64,000 nt of DNA from Paracyclopina nana (lineage: Eukaryota > Arthropoda > Copepoda > Cyclopoida > Cyclopettidae). The notes under the pieces were generated by a model. The model ran no database searches, had not been told where the DNA came from, and saw nothing but the letters and a program-made list of their open reading frames with translations. This document shows, in pieces, positions 1 to 13,237 of the stretch (positions are counted from its first letter, which is position 1; each line of letters begins with the position of its first letter). Location of the stretch: the NCBI GenBank assembly GCA_019096065.1, contig JAGUCH010000002.1, forward strand, positions 17,372,501-17,436,500. The letters are read 5' to 3'. The translations under genes were made by a program, and so were the position numbers.

Positions 1-1758
<1,758 letters not shown>

Positions 1759-2449
1759 TTTGCTTCTGCCGTTGATGATGCACTTCTTCCTCAGACGCCG
1801 GGCTCCAAAGGAAAGGATCTTTTCCTTAGCACAGCAGTGGTTTCAGTGGCCTCACCACTGACTACGTCACGTCACACTCCCGAAGTGATATTATTCAGCT
1901 GCTATGTCTTCTTCCACCACAAAGACGACGAGAATCGTTCTGCCCGACTGCCCATCATCGCGTCACAGCCAACATAGGGAAAGTTGGGAAGCGAGCCGCC
2001 TCATTTGAAGCGCCATTTCTTTAAAATTATTCTCTATTTGGCAGAAATTCGTCCAATTCACGCCTTTTGTTTGTGATAAAGATTTCAGATTAACGGCTTT
2101 TTTAACGCACTTCACTTTGACGAGTTTTTTAAATAATTTATTAATTCGAATAAAAAGGATTTAAATTTTCCGTCAAATTTCAAATATTGTAAATATTATA
2201 AAAGATCAGTACAACATTCTTGATCCGAGCAACTTAAAATGGAGTTAATATGTGAGTTTGTGTTTAAATAAAGCTTTTTTTAATGAGCTTCCTTAAAAGT
2301 GAGATGGGCTTTAGAAAAACCAGCCCGTTCCACTTGAAGCTATCTCAGCTGATAAGTTCAAAACAAGAATCTCAACTTTAGAAGCTCAACTATTGCTCAA
2401 GTATCTCAACGCGGATTGAACAAGGATTTGAGCGAGGCAATATTTTTTG

Positions 2450-3288
2450 AAGAAAAAAGTCTCAATCAAGATAGCAAAACTGGCTGGAACGGATTCTGGA
2501 GTTCGCGTGTCACTATGGCGGAGGCTTTTAAAGCACATTTCGAGGCTGTGCAGAAGAATTCGCGAGGCTTTTGCGAGCTGCTTGGGCATTGTCGTGGCTC
2601 CAGACGAGGACCAGTTGATTCCACATGAAGATCCCTATGACGTCCACGGGGTAAATATTCTACCATTTTGCAAATTGAGTCATCCGCTGAACATTTCAGC
2701 ATGTGCAAAGTTTCAATTGCAATCATGTGTGAAACGTGACTCAGACTTGCACACTGAGTGACAGCTTGCAATTATTTATATTTAAAATATTTTTGCATTT
2801 TTGCAGGCATTGGAAGACAACAGAGGCCCCTTGTTCTATCCTAGTCCGAATGTGGCGAGACAAGCTCATCAGCTCACAGTTGATGAGCAAATCATGATTG
2901 CAAGGAGAATAGGCTTGATTCAGCACTTGCCAATCCTGTCATTTGATGGCAGCAGCAGCAAAAAGAGCAACGAGTGAGTCCAATATCTGCTTTCTAAAAA
3001 ATTACGATTCAAAAAAAGAAGCTCTGCTGCTGCTCAAATAATCCGAAGCTCATTCAACTTGGACACCTAAGTAGAAATAATGGAAATTTTCTATGTTGCA
3101 GGTGCGTCATTTGCATGATCGACTTCGCCATGGGAGATTCCGTCCGTTATTTGCCCTGCTTGCACACTTTTCACACAGAATGCATTGACAACTGGTTAAT
3201 GCGAAGCTTTACATGTCCCTCATGTATGGAACCGGTCGATGCTGGCCTTTTAATCACATACGAAAGCAACGATTCAAACCGAAATTGA
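2450..3288 (+). CDS. RNF11: RNF11-like RING-H2 E3 ubiquitin ligase (5' end uncertain)
   Basis: Three exons are supported: about 2450-2652, 2807-2973 and 3102-3288 (stop), joined as DVHG|ALEDNRG and NE|CVICM with consensus splice sites. Exon 2 carries the RNF11-type segment HQLTVDEQIMIARRIGLIQH. Exon 3 is a complete C3H2C3 RING (CVIC, then C.H.FH.EC, then C.SCMEPVDA) nearly identical to the family. RNF11 is a small ubiquitin ligase that partners HECT ligases and A20-type complexes on endosomal membranes. No in-frame ATG lies in exon 1, and the N-myristoylation start (MGNC-like) of the family is not visible, so an additional upstream 5' exon is likely; one weak candidate starts at 2239 (ATG, followed by a GTGAGT donor). 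The PPxY-type motif is not obvious, with LFYPSPN in its place. The product is certain for exons 2 and 3, less so for exon 1. Confidence 0.88.
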
Positions 3289-3331
3289 AATTGACTGTCA
3301 GAACAAATGGATGCTACTTTATCTTTAACCC

Positions 3332-3337
3332 AATAAA
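3332..3337 (+). other. Polyadenylation signal AATAAA (RNF11-like gene)
   Basis: A canonical AATAAA lies 44 nt after the RNF11-like stop codon and about 100 nt before the next gene starts, so the intergenic distance is very short. Confidence 0.6.
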
Positions 3338-3439
3338 ATTATCAATGACTAATTGCCTTCATTTGGTTTCTTCCCCAAGTAGAAAGCCAGTTTCAGGTAG
3401 AGAGCTTTTTTCATACCTGGGCCAGTGAAGCAGATCAAC

Positions 3440-6400
3440 ATGGCTGATCCAGACACTTTGATCAAGGGCAAAATTCACTATTTTGCCCGAGAAAAGTACT
3501 ACCACTCAATGCAGGTATGCTAGAAGATATATCCAATTTACCCATTTATTTTTGGCATTCTCTTTGCTTTCCAGGTGGCTGCAGTTGAGGGGATGAAACG
3601 CTTCAGTGGTGATCCCGTGTTCAGGTTCTTTTATGGAGTTGCTCTGGTTCTGGAAGGAAGAACCCAAGAAGGTATCAGGGAGCTTGACCCATTACAGGGC
3701 TACCCTGAGGTAAACAGGAGTTAATTTTCCGCGAAACGATCATATATCAGATGGCGCCACTGTAGAGGGATTAAAGTGTTGCCAGATGACTTCCTTTTCC
3801 ACTGCTGCCTTTTTGGCGCTTTTGGTGAGCGTCCGGCGCAATAATGAGCAGGAGGTCTCATTCGCTGTGAAAATGAACTGAAAATCACTTTTAAATGCTG
3901 ATTTGGTGCACTATGGATGCTTTTAGGTCATGCTAGGCTCCCTTTTGGCTCTCATTCATGCCCACAAGCAATGTTTGACCATCGACAAAGAGGCTGTTGC
4001 TTTGTACGACTCCAAGCTGAAGGATGAGCGGAAAAGGGCTGATGACCAGGCGCTCTACTTTGCTGGCATTTTTCTGCTCTATGTGGATAAGGTGGACAAA
4101 GGCCGTGAATATGTGGACAGGCTGCTCAAAATCAACCCTTTGAACAAGGATGGCCTCATTTTGAAAGGCTGGATTGAGGTGAGATCAAAATTATCCTCAG
4201 GAGACCTAAGCATCTTTTTTTGTATCACCAGGTGCTGAGCCTGAGGGAAAGCACCAGCAAAAATGCAATTCAATACTTTGAGTCTGTGCTGAAGACCAAC
4301 AACAGGAACATTGAGGCTCTCTTTGGCAAGGCCAAATTCTTTGAAATGAGTGGGAATTTCGAGGAAGCCAAAGATGTGCTGAGCAGCTTGATTGTGTCCT
4401 ACTCCAAGTTTGCTCCACCCCTCATTGAAAAGGCCAAAGTGGAGCTGGCCCTCCAGGATTGGGAGCAGGCTGAGGACACCATCAATAGAGTTGTGGCCTT
4501 TGAGCCCAAAAATGTTGAGGCTCTCAAGTTCAAGATTCTGCAGCTGGTTTGCAGAAAAGGCGCCTATGAGGAGGCAGCCTTGCAGCTGAAAAGGCTGTTT
4601 TCAGAGCTGGAAAAAGTGGAGCCCAAAAATGCCTACCAGTTCACCTGCAATGCTCAGCTGTTCTCCAGACTTTGTGGGAGGAATGCCCTTGTTTTGGAGG
4701 CCACCAGCATGTTTGCTGAAAGAGCTGCAAGCATTGCATCCACAAACTCAATGGCAATGGCTGAAGTGGGCAGACAGTGCATTTTAAGGGGCAAGGTAAA
4801 CATTTCTGATTTTTTTAGTAAGGCTCTAATTTATTTGATTGCTAGATTAAAGAGGCCCAGAAATTCTACAAGACTGCAACCAAGCTTGATGAGACCTCAA
4901 TCATTGCCTTGAGTGGAATTGTGTCATGCCAAATCCTGGATGGGCAATATGAAGTAGGAAAGGAGCAACTGGATTTTCTCAAAGGCAAGAGTAGCCCATT
5001 TTTGCTAATTTTATCATTAAAATAGTTTCAATTCTGGGTCATGATCCTTATACTGCAAATCATACAGACAAAAAAGGAATGATTCACTAAACTTAACCAT
5101 TTTTCGCCACTCCCCCCTCAAAAGCGCCAAAACGATTGAATGCGCAAAAAGCTCACATCTGGTATTCCCTCCATTCTGCAGTAGCGCCACCTAACGTTGA
5201 TCTCTTTAAGCCAAAGGCGTAAAGTTGCTAGATTCGCAGCGCCATCTAGCCAAGCTGCTTGACCTTAGTACATTTGACTTTGCTATGCTACATCAATGAT
5301 CGAAAATCGGCGATTGTTCAGCTTCTAGATTTCTAGTGCCAAAAACTTCATTAAGATGGCATAATCTATGTACAAAATAGCACCCTTTCAAGCCAAAAAT
5401 CATTAAGCAACTCACACAAAATTTCAAACTTTTCATTGTTGAAGCCAAATTTTTTGAGCCTGGTAAATCGTTACACAAGTTTCACGGTTGACAGTTATTC
5501 CAAACATGCTTGCTCAAAAAGCTACTTAGACATCTGACCCAAACCAACAATATTTATATGAAAGCTTATTTCCCTTGGGTTCATTTGGTATTTTGAATCC
5601 TGGCCTTTCCCTACCTATACCTTGAAATTTAAAAAAAACTTCTACATTTTTGTGTTTTGTAAGAATATTTGTAGATGAAAATACCTTCCAAATTGTGTGC
5701 TCTAACTTTTTTGACTTGATATGCAAGTCTCTAAAATGCCTAGAAAAGGAGATTTTTAAAGCTGAAACACCATGTGACTAAAAAATCAACTTAAAAGTGT
5801 TATACCACTTTAGAAAACGTTTTTTGCGAGCTTGTATCTCCTTTCATGTTCACCCTAGCGATTTCATTATAAAGTTAAAAAAGTTGGATCTTACAATTTC
5901 AGATATGGTGAATTTTATTCATTTTGCCAGAAAAATGTCCCATATAAGAGATACAGGGTTTTTTGAGAATTTGTGTCATAGGCAGGGATAGACCAGGATT
6001 TCAAATTTTGTGCCAAACGAACCCTTCATAGTAAGTTGATAGAAGACACCCTATCCGAGATGAATTCGACCACCCCAACAACTTATAATTTTTGAAACCT
6101 CTTCAACCAGCTGCTTCGAGGCTGTAAAAATGGTTATATCAATTTCCGGCGCCCATCACTACATAAGATATAAAAACAGCTCCTGCCTAAACCGTTCAAG
6201 TTATTTTAAAAAATATTACTTCTATGACCCCCTCTAAAATTGAAAGTTCTAAAAAGACCTAGCAATTTTTAGGCAAAAATTCACTTTATGCAATGTGCAT
6301 CAAGTTAATAAATGTTGCAAAAAGTATAGTACAGTTGGTACTGAATACCAAAATAAGCTGATATCTCATGAACAGAAGATTCTAGCTAAGTGTCATTGAA

Positions 6401-9400
6401 ATAATTTTTTCTTCATTTTCAAATTTTGGGGTGGGTGTATTTAGCATATTTTTCAAAAAAATGAGCTGTTGAAGGGGCAAAAGTAGCTTTTCAAATTCTT
6501 ATGTTGTGATGGGCGCCGGAAATCGATTCAGGCATTTGGCCCCTGAAAAACCACATGAAAGACCTTTCAGGTGGTCGAATTCATTTAGGTTAGGTTTGCT
6601 GCCACTTTTCTGTGCCTTTCAGAAGAACATGTATATGTTTTTCCAATGAGAAGCGCCCTCTAACGGACAAATTTGTCCCTCCGCTGCCTTATAGAAATAC
6701 AAACTAATGGACCTGGAGGAGTGGGGACGACCAGTCAGAATGCCTCAAACAGGTCTGAAATTCTCTACATGAGTGCCTTGCTTGGCAGGCTGACCAACCA
6801 AGTGTCTGATCAAGTCTTGACCCTTCTGAATGAAGCAGTGGATTCCCATTTCAAGTAAGATCCCTGAAAACCCTTGACAGGATGCTCATGATGCTCTCCC
6901 TGATCATTTTCAGATGTGTCAGGGGAATGATTTTCGGATTTGATTACCTGACAGTGTTGAATCCGGATTTTGTTGCGGATCTGGTCAAGGAGTACTTGCT
7001 CTATGCTCCCAATGATCCAGTGCAGCAAGGCCAAGCTGTGCCTTCAGGTGAATCATCCTCAATGGTCTTGAAATGGTCAGTTCAATGAAGTGTTTTCCTT
7101 TGCAGCCCTGAAGCAAGTGCTGATGATCCTTGAGACTGTGACAAGAGCCTGTCCAGGTCTCAGGGATGCCTTGTTCTTGGTGTCAAAGGCCAGGTTTCTG
7201 GCTGGAGACACCAAAGCTGCCCTGAGCACTTTGCAACATGTCGTGGACAACTTGGACTCAACCATGGCTGAAGCCCATTTGCTCATGGCTCAAATCCAGG
7301 TGTACCAAGGGAACTATTTGAGCGCCCAGCAAAGCCTCGAGGTTGGACTCAGCCACAACTTCGAGGTCAAAGATCATCCTCTATTTCACCTGATCAATGC
7401 CAAAGTCCAAAAGGACCAGGGGAAGATCAGCGAGGCTGAGAAAACGCTCAAAAAAGCCCTTGAGCTCACACTCAAGGAGCAAGAAGCAGCTAGAAAGCCA
7501 AAAAAGCCTGGCTCGACTAATCCGGACCAGAGCAAGAAAATCGCTTTCACCACCACTGACCAAGCTACGATTTACCTTGAGTTGGCGGATTGCTACAGAA
7601 TCCAGGGAAAGTCTCAAGAAAGCAACAGGATCATGCAAGAAGCCATGTCCAAGTTTCAGGTATGCCATTAGTAAATCGAGCGAAGCAAGCCTCCCTCCGA
7701 AGAAGGGCTGGAGTTATTGACCTTTAGATGTTGCCCATTAGCCCTCGAGTTTATTTGTTTGCCTACTTTGACATTTGCCCTTTTGGACATTATTGCTTAT
7801 GTACGTTTGCCCTTTTGGACAATATTGCTTATTTACGTTTGCCCTTTTAAACATTTGTCCTTCTCGACATTTGCCCTTTTGGACATTATTGCTTATTTAC
7901 GTTTGCCCCTTTAAACATTTGCCCTTTTGAGTGCTTGCCTCTTTGAGATGGGTTATTACAAATTAACTTATGTCCAAATAGGCAAATGTTCAAATGGGCA
8001 AAGTTCCATAGCAGCAAATGTCCAAGATGGCAAATGTTCAAAATGGCAAATGTCCAAAGGGGCAAATGTACAAAGGGGCAAAGTTCCATAGCAGCAAATG
8101 TCCAAGATGACAAATTTCCCAAATGGCAAATGTCAAAAGGGGCTAATATCCAAATTGGCAAATGTCCAAATGGGCTAATATACAAATTGGCAAATGTCCA
8201 AATGGGCAAATTGTCCTCTAGGACAATGTACCAAAGGGGCAATTAACCAAAGTTCAAGGCAAAAGACCTTAGTTTGAGACAAAAGACCACAAAGTTCAAG
8301 GAAAAATGTCCAAAGAGTTGAATGTCCACAAATAGGCAAAGTTCCAAAAGCGGCGAATGTCTACGGTGGCAAATGTCCCAAATGGCAAATGTCAAAAGGG
8401 GCTAATATCCAAATTGGCAAATGTTCAAATGGGCAAAGTTCCATAGCAGCAAATGTCCAAGATGGCAAATGTCCCAAATAGCAAATGTTCAAAATGGCAA
8501 ATGTCCAAAGGGGCAAATGTTCAAATGGGCAAATGTTCAAATGGGCAAAGTTCCATAGCAGCAAATGTCCAAGATGACAAATGTCCCAAATGGAAAATGT
8601 CCAAAGGGGCTAATATCCAAATTGGCAAATGTCCAAACGGGCAAAGGACAAATGTCCAAAGGGCCAATGTCCAAAGGGCCAATGTCCAAAGGGCCAATGT
8701 CCAAAGGGCCAATGTCCAAAGGGCCAATGTCCAAAGGGCCAATGTCCAAAGGGCCAATGTCCAAAGGGCCAATGTCCAAAGGGCCAATGTCCAAAGGGCC
8801 AATGTCCAAAGGGCCAATGTCCAAAGGGCCAATGTCCAAAGGGCCAATGTCCAAAGGGCCAATGTCCAAAGGGCCAATGTCCAAAGGGCCAATGTCCAAA
8901 GGGCCAATGTCCAAAGGGCCAATGTCCAAAGGGCCAATGTCCAAAGGGCCAATGTCCAAAGGGCCAATGTCCAAAGGGCCAATGTCCAAAGGGCCAATGT
9001 CCAAAGGGCCAATGTCCAAAGGGCCAATGTCCAAAGGGCCAATGTCCAAAGGGCCAATGTCCAAAGTGGCAATTGCCCTTAACATCCAAGGGCCAAAGGG
9101 ACTCAACCAAAATAAATTTGCTATATGTTTGCCCACAGGCTACACCAGAAGAGATACGATTTACTGTTGCCAATGCCGACCTTGCCCTGCAGAGAGGTGA
9201 AACTGATACTGCGTTGGACATTCTGAGGACAATTGGATCTGAGCAGCCCTATTTCATCCAGGCAAAGGAAAAAATGGCTCAAATTTACCTGCATCACAGA
9301 AAAGACAAGAAAATGTACGCCAATTGCTACAGGCAAATTGTGGAAAAGTCTCCTACACCTCAAAGCTATGTTCTTTTGGGCGACGCCTACATGGCCATAC

Positions 9401-12229
9401 AGGTAAAACTTACCATTATTATGTTAGCCAATTTTTTTGAAAGCCACATTTTATAAGTCAATTTTTTACAATCTGTGTATTTGGGCTAGCTATTTAGCTG
9501 CAACTAGTCGCTTTGGGTGTCTATAACAATGTCTGATGGAAACAGACACTTTGCCTGTATAGCTAATTTGCCATTTATTGTCCACTTGGCTTTTAAAATA
9601 GCTACTTTGGCTGTAAATAGCCACTTTGCCTTCAAATACCCTCTTTGGCAGTAAGTAGCTTCTTAGGCTGTAAAAAGCCAATTTGCCTTTTAATACTAAC
9701 TTTGGCTGTAAATGGCTACTTTTGTCTGTAAATAGCCACTTACCTTTAAAGACCGAATTTGGCAGAAAATCACTACTTAGGCTGCGGCTGAAAATAGCCA
9801 CTTTGCTTTTAAATACCCCACTTTGGCTGTAAAAAGCTATTTTGGCTGTTAAGCACTACTTTGGCTGTACATAGACTATTTGGCTGTAAATAGCCAATTT
9901 AGCTGTAAATAGCCAATTTAGCTGTAAATAGCCACTTTCTGGCTGTAAATAGCCAATTTGGCTGTAAATAGCCAATTTGGCTGCAAATAGACACTTTGGC
10001 TGGCCAATTTGGCTGTAAATAGCCAATTTGGCTGTAAATAGCCACTTTGGCTGCAAATAGACACTTTGGCTGTAAACCATTTGGCTGTAAATAGCCACTT
10101 TGGCTGTAAGTAGCCGATTTGGCTGCATATATCTTCTTTGACTGCCAAGAGCTACTTTGGCTGTAAATTGCCACTTAGGCTGTAAATTGCCACTTTGGCT
10201 GTAAATAGTTACTGTAAATAGCAATGCAGGATAAAAAAAGTTATATTGACTATAATTGCCCTGTCAAACGGAAATAGCCACTATTTGGCTGAAAATAGTC
10301 ATCTTTGGCTGAAATTGTCATTTTTTGGCTGAAAATAGTCATTTTTCGGCTGAAAATAGCCATTTTTTGCTCAAAGTAGCCACTTTAGGCTTTTTATGTT
10401 AATGCCTAATACAGCGAAAATTTCCTAGGTTTTCCTGAGTGAGCCTTCATTGACATAAATCAAGTCCTATCTTTCAGGAGCCTGAGAGGGCCCTCGAAAT
10501 TTATGAGGAGGCCAGGAAAAGGAATCCCAGGGACACTCAGCTGGCCGCCAAAATGGGCCAAGCTCTTCAGAAGACCCACCAGTATGGCAAGGCCATCAAC
10601 TATTACCGCGAGGCCGTGAAGAATGAGGACCACAGCAGCCTCAGATTTGACCTGGCCGAGCTGCTCATGAAGCTCAAGACCTATGACAAGGCCGAGCGGG
10701 CCATCAACGAGGCCCTGAAGGAGGAGGCCAAGTCGAACGATCTGGCCTCTCTGATGGCCCAGGCCAAATTCGTCACCCTGTTGGCCACTGTGCACGAGAA
10801 GAATGGCAACATGGAGGCTGGCTTGAAGTGCCTCTCCGAGGCCAAGGAGATCCGGGCCAAGCTGCTCAAGCGGGTGCAAGTGGAGCAGCCTGATGCAGTC
10901 CTGGAGCATAGGCAGCTGAGTGCCTCGATCTGCCACCAGATGGCCGAGCAGGCCATCAATCATAGGGACTTTGACACTGCCATCCAGTACTACAAGGAGG
11001 CCCTGACCTTCCACCCTGAGGATGACATTGCCCTGTGTGCCCTGGCCAGGCTCCACCTGATGAATGATGATCTTGACCAGTGTCAGTACACCTGCATGAC
11101 CCTCCTGAGGAAGGACAAGGAGAACGAGGAGGCCACTGTCATGATGGCGGATTTGGCCTTCCGGAAAAACGACTACGAGGCCGCCATGGTGCACTTCCAG
11201 ACCCTGCTGGAGAAAAGGCCAGACTACTGGGTGGCCCTGGCCAGGCTGGTGGAGGTGATGCGGCGGACTGGCCACCTGGAAGGGGTGCCTGAATTCCTGG
11301 CCAAATCCGAGGAGTTTGTGGGCACCAGGGCCAGCCTGGAGCCAGGCCTGAACTTTTGCAAGGGCATGTTCGAGTGGTACTCTGGCAACCCCAATGAAGC
11401 CCTCAAGCTCTTCAACAAGGCGAGGAAGGACCAGGAGTGGGGCCAGAGGGCCATCTTCAACATGATTGAAATCTGCATCAACCCTGACAACCAGATGCTG
11501 GGCGGCGAGGTGTTTGAGTCCGTGGACTCTGAGGTCACCGCTGACACTAGGGACAGCCAGGAGATGGCTCTGAGGACAGCAGAGAAGCTGCTCAGGGAGC
11601 TGAATCCCAAGCCTGGCCAGCAAATGATGAGTTTCCAGCTGCTCCAGGGCATGCTCCAATTGGCCACCAAGAACAAGGTAGTCATTGAGAAGGCGCTGCA
11701 GGACTTTCTCTCCCTGGCTGCCATGGAGCAGCAGGGCAGGGAGAATGTGGGAGCTGTCATGGGAATGGCCACTGCCTACCAGCTCCTCAAGCAGACTCCG
11801 AGGGCAAGGAACCAGCTCAAGAGGGTGGCCAAGCACAGCTGGAACTTTGACGATGCTGAATACCTTGAGAGGTGCTGGCTCCTGCTTGCGGATATCTACA
11901 TTCAAGGGGGCAAGTTTGACTTGGCCACGGAGCTCCTGAGAAAAGTCCTGATCCACAACAAGTCAAGCACAAAGTCCTACGAGTACATGGGCTATATCAT
12001 GGAGAAGGAGTCCTCGTACAAGGACGCGGCCCAGCATTACGAGTTGGCATGGAAGTTTAGCAACAAGGCCAACCCCACCGTGGGCTACAAGCTGGCCTTC
12101 AACTACATGAAGGCCAAGCGGTTCACGGATGCAATCGATGTGTGCCATGACATCCTTGAAAAGTATCCCAACTATCCCAAAATTCGCAAGGAGATTCTCG
12201 AAAAGTCCAGAGAGTGTTTGCGCAAATGA
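3440..12229 (+). CDS. TTC21B: Intraflagellar transport protein IFT139 / tetratricopeptide repeat protein 21B
   Basis: Ten exons join in frame to about 1342 codons (the vertebrate family is about 1316): 3440-3514, 3575-3709, 3927-4178, 4232-4795, 4846-4984, 6695-6854, 6914-7047, 7106-7659, 9139-9402 and 10478-12229. IFT139 is a core subunit of the IFT-A complex and drives retrograde transport in cilia. The protein is TPR repeats from end to end, and family blocks are visible throughout: DPVFRF near residue 35, LALQDWEQ, AEQPYFI.A.EKMA.IYL.HRKDK before exon 10, then EEPERALEIYEEA-like TPRs, ARKDQEWGQRAIFNMIEIC, PRARNQLKRVAK and the C-terminal [11 protein letters not shown]...[12 protein letters not shown]. 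Exon 5 ends with a GC donor (AAAG|GCAAGA), the only frame-preserving choice. Introns 5, 8 and 9 are enlarged by repeats (described separately). The last exon is duplicated immediately downstream. Confidence 0.97.
5559..6030. mobile_element. MITE family 'GGGTTCATTTGG', copy A (TTC21B intron 5)
   Basis: The left end carries AAAGCTTATTTCCCTTGGG followed by TTCATTTGG and AATCCTGGCC. The right end carries the inverse (GACCAGGATTTCAAATTTTG, CCAAACGAACCCTTC). The interior is A/T rich and non-coding. Related copies sit in an OAT intron (16625-17095) and a LARS2 intron (43399-43853). The termini share inverted symmetry in all three. No transposase is seen. I could not fix a target-site duplication for this copy. 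Confidence 0.7.
6059..6592. mobile_element. MITE with ATGAATTCGACCACC ends (TTC21B intron 5)
   Basis: Outer inverted repeats ATGAATTCGACCACC (about 6059) and GGTGGTCGAATTCAT (about 6572) enclose a second, inner pair, TTTCCGGCGCCCATCAC (about 6140) and GTGATGGGCGCCGGAAA (about 6507). The element is non-coding. It lies directly beside copy A of the other MITE family in the same intron. Confidence 0.65.
7735..9100. repeat. Foldback minisatellite filling TTC21B intron 8
   Basis: From 7735 to about 7935 the strand reads repeats of the type ACATTTGCCCTTTTGGAC. From about 7980 to 9075 it reads the inverse type (GTCCAAAGGGGCAAATGT and variants AAGTTCCATAGCAGCAAATG). The array therefore switches orientation and could fold back on itself. 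The long open frames across it arise because the unit lengths are multiples of three, and they are not genes. Confidence 0.8.
8654..9068. repeat. Near-perfect 15-bp minisatellite (about 28 copies)
   Basis: The unit CCAAAGGGCCAATGT repeats about 28 times head to tail without visible change, four units per 60 bases. It forms the right part of the foldback array in TTC21B intron 8 and ends 70 bases before the exon 9 acceptor. Its homogeneity contrasts with the degenerate copies on its left, implying recent expansion. Copy number in an assembly may be unreliable. Confidence 0.95.
9484..10395. repeat. Minisatellite of self-complementary 17-18-bp units in TTC21B intron 9
   Basis: Dozens of degenerate units of the form TGGCTGTAAATAGCCA(A/C)TT run from the exon 9 donor side to about 80 bases before exon 10. 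TGGCT and AGCCA within each unit are complementary, so each copy is itself a small hairpin. Orientation does not flip across the array. Apparent minus-strand open frames (about 9490-10224) are by-products of the repeat. Confidence 0.85.
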
Positions 12230-12820
12230 AATATTTTTCTTTAAAAAAGTTCTAATTACACTCAATGTTCAGCTGTCCAGCTTGTGAGAAAATACATAGC
12301 GTGTTTTCATTCAAAGGCTACTTTTTCTTAACTTGCTGAATACCTTGAAATGTGCTGGCTCCTGCTCATGGATATCTACATTCAAGGGGGCAAGTTTGAC
12401 TTGGCCACGGAGCTCCTGAGAAAAGTCCTGATCCACAACAAGTCAAGCACAAAATCCTACAAGTACATGGGCTACATCATGGAGAAGAAGTCCTCGTACA
12501 AGGACACGGCCCAGCATTACGAGTTGGCATGGAAGTTTAGCAACAAGGCCAACCCCACCGTGGGCTACAAGCTGGCCTTCAACTACATGAAGGCCAAGCG
12601 GTTCACGGATGCAATCGATGTGTGTCATGACATCCTTGAAAAGTATCCCAACTATCCCAAAATTTGCAAGGAGATTCTCGAAAAGTCCAGAGAGTGTTTG
12701 CGCAAATGAGAGATATAAAATGTGAAAAATTGTTAATTACGCTCAAATCGGTTCAAAGTTCAGCCGACTCCTTGATGAGAAAATACATAACCCGTTTTCA
12801 TTAAGAGGCTACTTTTTTTA
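11855..12820 (+). repeat. 480-bp tandem duplication of the TTC21B 3' end
   Basis: The segment from GCTGAATACCTTGA (11855) through the stop codon and 3' flank to CTACTTTTTCTTAA (about 12330) is repeated from 12335 to about 12820. The two copies are joined directly and differ by scattered substitutions. Confidence 0.93.
12335..12709 (+). pseudogene. Duplicated TTC21B C-terminal fragment
   Basis: This is the coding part of the downstream duplicate. It keeps the reading frame of the last ~120 codons of TTC21B and the same stop (CLRK stop) but has no promoter, start or upstream exons of its own. Differences from the parent are mostly amino-acid changing (LLAD to LLMD, YEYMG to YKYMG, MEKE to MEKK, KDAAQ to KDTAQ, KIRKE to KICKE), which fits relaxed constraint. 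It could still be used as an alternative last exon; nothing in the sequence proves that. Confidence 0.85.
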
Positions 12821-13057
12821 AGGCTTACAATATAAGTGTAAGTGCTTGGGATTCCAAAGCGAAACTACTGATAAAAAATTATTGTCTACAAAACATTAAT
12901 GCGCAGTAGTTTTTCATAATGAAGCTGGTTTTTTTCTCAGAAAAACGAAATTGTTGCCTTGCTTTTCGATCCGACATTTTGTCTCGGCACGCGAGACTGA
13001 GACCAAAAATTCGATCTGTCACTGAAAAGCACAACAACAACTTGAGAACATTGCAGA

Positions 13058-13219
13058 ATGATTCGCATGGGAGGACCATCAGCCTTGGACGAGCAAGAAG
13101 AAATTAAAGCTGCAAACGCCGCGGTTGTGGGAACCACTTTGACTTATTTCATCGTTTGCACCGCCATTCACATTTCGCCATATTTTCTCGAGCAACTCGG
13201 CATTGAAGTGACCAAGTAG
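13058..13219 (+). CDS. TOMM5: Small membrane protein, TOM5-like import receptor subunit
   Basis: A single 53-codon frame starts MIRMGGPSALDEQEEI and ends EQLGIEVTK, with one hydrophobic segment at about residues 21-40 (VVGTTLTYFIVCTAIHI) followed by SPYFLEQL. The order of acidic N-terminal part, transmembrane helix, P..L..L and short tail, and the ~50-aa length, resemble metazoan TOM5. TOM5 is a tail-anchored small subunit of the outer mitochondrial membrane import pore. The match is by architecture and a few residues only, so another small mitochondrial membrane protein is possible. A TTGCAG sits directly before the start codon and could be a splice acceptor of a 5' UTR intron. The stop is 18 nt before the MRPL53-like start. 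Confidence 0.55.
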   Translation: MIRMGGPSALDEQEEIKAANAAVVGTTLTYFIVCTAIHISPYFLEQLGIEVTK

Positions 13220-13237
13220 ACACAGTAAAAGAGCATA

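Noticed and set aside
8654-9068. CRISPR-like regular repeats
   Set aside because: There are no unique spacers between units, the genome is eukaryotic, and the unit is only 15 bp; it is a minisatellite.
8453-9456. Long open frames (about 180-275 codons) on both strands with NVQRA, SKGPM, GQCPK or FGHWP repeats
   Set aside because: They arise because the 15-bp unit is a multiple of three and lacks stops; all frames on both strands are open. The real exon 9 of TTC21B starts only at 9139.
10460-11956. 498-codon minus-strand frame opposite TTC21B exon 10
   Set aside because: It mirrors a G+C-rich TPR exon; the plus-strand frame matches IFT139 throughout.
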